From: Caulochytrium protostelioides
Taxonomy: Eukaryota; Chytridiomycota; Caulochytriomycetes; Caulochytriales; Caulochytriaceae
Reading direction: 5' to 3'
DNA length: 64,000 nucleotides
Assembly (NCBI GenBank): GCA_003615045.1
Contig: ML014112.1
Location: 1-64,000, forward strand
The stretch's first letter is position 1; every line of letters begins with the position of its first letter. This document shows, one piece after another, positions 62,804-64,000 of the stretch. Both the position numbers and the translations under genes were made by a program. The notes under the pieces were generated by a model. That model did no database searches. It had not been told where the DNA came from and saw only the letters and a program-made list of their open reading frames with translations.

Positions 62804-63791
62804 ATGCCGGGTGGCAGTAAACTGATGAATGAATTGACGGATCGATTGAATGCTTGATTGGTTGCTCCCATCGAGAGGGATCGCTATGACGAGGGTGGAT
62901 CGACCGCAGTCGCTTGTCTTCATGCGCGTGCGCGTGCGAGCCGTGTCGCTGGTGCGGGACTGCTTGACGCGGATCGGCATGGGCGGACCTGGCGGGGGTG
63001 TTCCCGATTCGAAAAACTAAGCCACACCCATGGCATCGGACGGGGAGGCCCCTGGCGCGTCGCCTCGACTCCGACGCCTCTGGCCGGCCCCGACACGGCC
63101 CCCCTTCCGTCTGCGGACGTGGCGCATCGGCAGGCGGCCGGAAACCCCGACAGCCCGCCAGCAAGGTCGGCGGCCCTCCAACGACCCGCTCCGCGCCCTG
63201 CGCCGCGGCCGCGACGAGCCCATCGTGGCCGTGCGCACGAGCACGAGACGGAGCGCTGCGAGACGGGTATCGTCTCTCGTTTATCGGTCACTCAGAGGCC
63301 TCGTCGGCCGGAGAGGTCCGAAGGTGGCATCCGCGGAGCGCGCAGGACGGCGATGGTCCCGGACACGAAGGTGCGACGTGGCCGCGATGGCCTGCGGTCT
63401 CGGTGTCCGCTTGCCCACGAAGCTCCGACGTGTCCCTTCCCCCCCGGTGCCGCCCTCTCCCCCCCTCGCTGCCACGCAGCGGTTGTTTTCTCTATTCTTT
63501 GGACGCCGCCGTACGGGTCTTGGCACCGACGAGGAAGGCCGATCTTTTCAACGCTTTGACTAGCCAGCGCTATCAATCGTTTCCTCACCTCATCACCAGG
63601 TCAGCCTCTCCGCCGAGTCACCGGGTTGCCTTGACGCTTATCCCCCTCTCGATCCTGTCGAGACCGTTGTCGATCGCCGCCGAGACCTTCTTGTCTTCGG
63701 CGTTGCTCCTGCTCCGTCGGCCCTTCTCGCCGCACGCCGACCCAACGACCCGGCCGATACCTTTTTGGTTGCCCCGGTCGACTCTATCAGC
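62804..63791. other. Intergenic, LYS9 to NMD3
   Basis: Contains a TGATTGAT/GATTGAATG-type stretch just after the LYS9 stop (62823-62858) and should hold the NMD3 promoter and leader. No other gene seen. Confidence 0.5.
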
Positions 63792-64000
63792 ATGTCGGCC
63801 GCCATGGAGTACATGAGCGAAGATGCGGTACAGACCGAGAGCCGCATCCTGTGCGCGAGCTGCGGCTCGCTGATGGCGCCCAACTCGGCCAACATGTGCG
63901 TCGGCTGCATCCGCGGCACCGTCGACATCACCGAGGGGATCCCGAAGCAGGCTACGGTGTATTACTGTCGTGACTGCGAACGTTACCTCCAACCGCCGGC
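63792..64000 (+). CDS. NMD3: NMD3, 60S ribosome export adaptor (3' end outside window)
   Basis: Starts at ATG 63792 (CAGCATGT) and runs off the right edge after 69 codons. The visible part is the NMD3 N-terminal zinc-binding region: ILCASCGSLMAPNSANMCVGC, then VDITEGIPKQATVYYCRDC and ERYLQPP, with its paired CxxC motifs. Nmd3 binds the large ribosomal subunit in the nucleus and recruits Crm1 for export. Another ATG lies five codons in, but the first has the better spacing. Confidence 0.93.
   Translation, partial: MSAAMEYMSEDAVQTESRILCASCGSLMAPNSANMCVGCIRGTVDITEGIPKQATVYYCRDCERYLQPP

Noticed and set aside
1-64000. tRNA, rRNA and CRISPR arrays
   Set aside because: No tRNA A/B-box pair with a foldable cloverleaf, no rRNA-like conserved block and no spaced direct repeats were seen; tandem repeats present are simple microsatellites.

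Overview
This window looks like nuclear DNA from a GC-rich early-diverging fungus, most likely a zoosporic (chytrid-type) lineage. It carries LYS9 of the fungal alpha-aminoadipate lysine pathway, a secreted trehalase and a DHA2-type transporter. It also carries general eukaryotic genes: NMD3, APC11, LSM1, MSP1, COP9 subunit 7, Lunapark, a dynein roadblock light chain, EAF and a TLDc protein. The genes are monocistronic and some contain introns. Species assignment is inference; the high GC would suit something like Caulochytrium.

Layout. 1-3.2 kb: a compositionally odd, AT-richer gene cut by the left edge, then degenerate sequence ending in a Fanzor-type nuclease remnant. 3.4-12.4 kb: Lunapark (-), CSN7 (-), TLDc/OXR1 (+), LSM1 (-). 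14.2-23.9 kb: GMPPA (+), a large STK11IP-like leucine-rich-repeat protein (+), and an NGL/CCR4-type RNA exonuclease (-). 24-32 kb: second Fanzor remnant (-), MFS transporter (+), an 852-aa orphan (+), and the best Fanzor remnant (+). 32.2-42.2 kb: trehalase (-), a 4.6-kb gene-poor stretch holding a fourth remnant, and a Ran1/Ksp1-like kinase (+). 43.3-51.7 kb: Mpv17-family protein (-), fifth remnant (+), two low-complexity proteins (-), roadblock light chain (-). 54-64 kb is compact: GMPPB (+), EAF (-), MSP1 (+), APC11 (-), LYS9 (+) and the start of NMD3 (+).

Spliced models could be worked out for CSN7, LSM1, GMPPA, DYNLRB, APC11 and LYS9. Seven of their eight introns are about 135-220 bp, and many lie right after the start codon; one first exon is just the ATG. 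Both subunits of GDP-mannose pyrophosphorylase are present 38 kb apart.

The most interesting signal is a family of at least five broken copies of a Fanzor-like (eukaryotic TnpB-like) RuvC nuclease gene. They share similarity not only over the C-terminal RuvC-III end but also for about 55-70 bases past the stop codon, ending at a common motif close to GCGCATTAGG. That is where a guide-RNA scaffold or element end would be expected.
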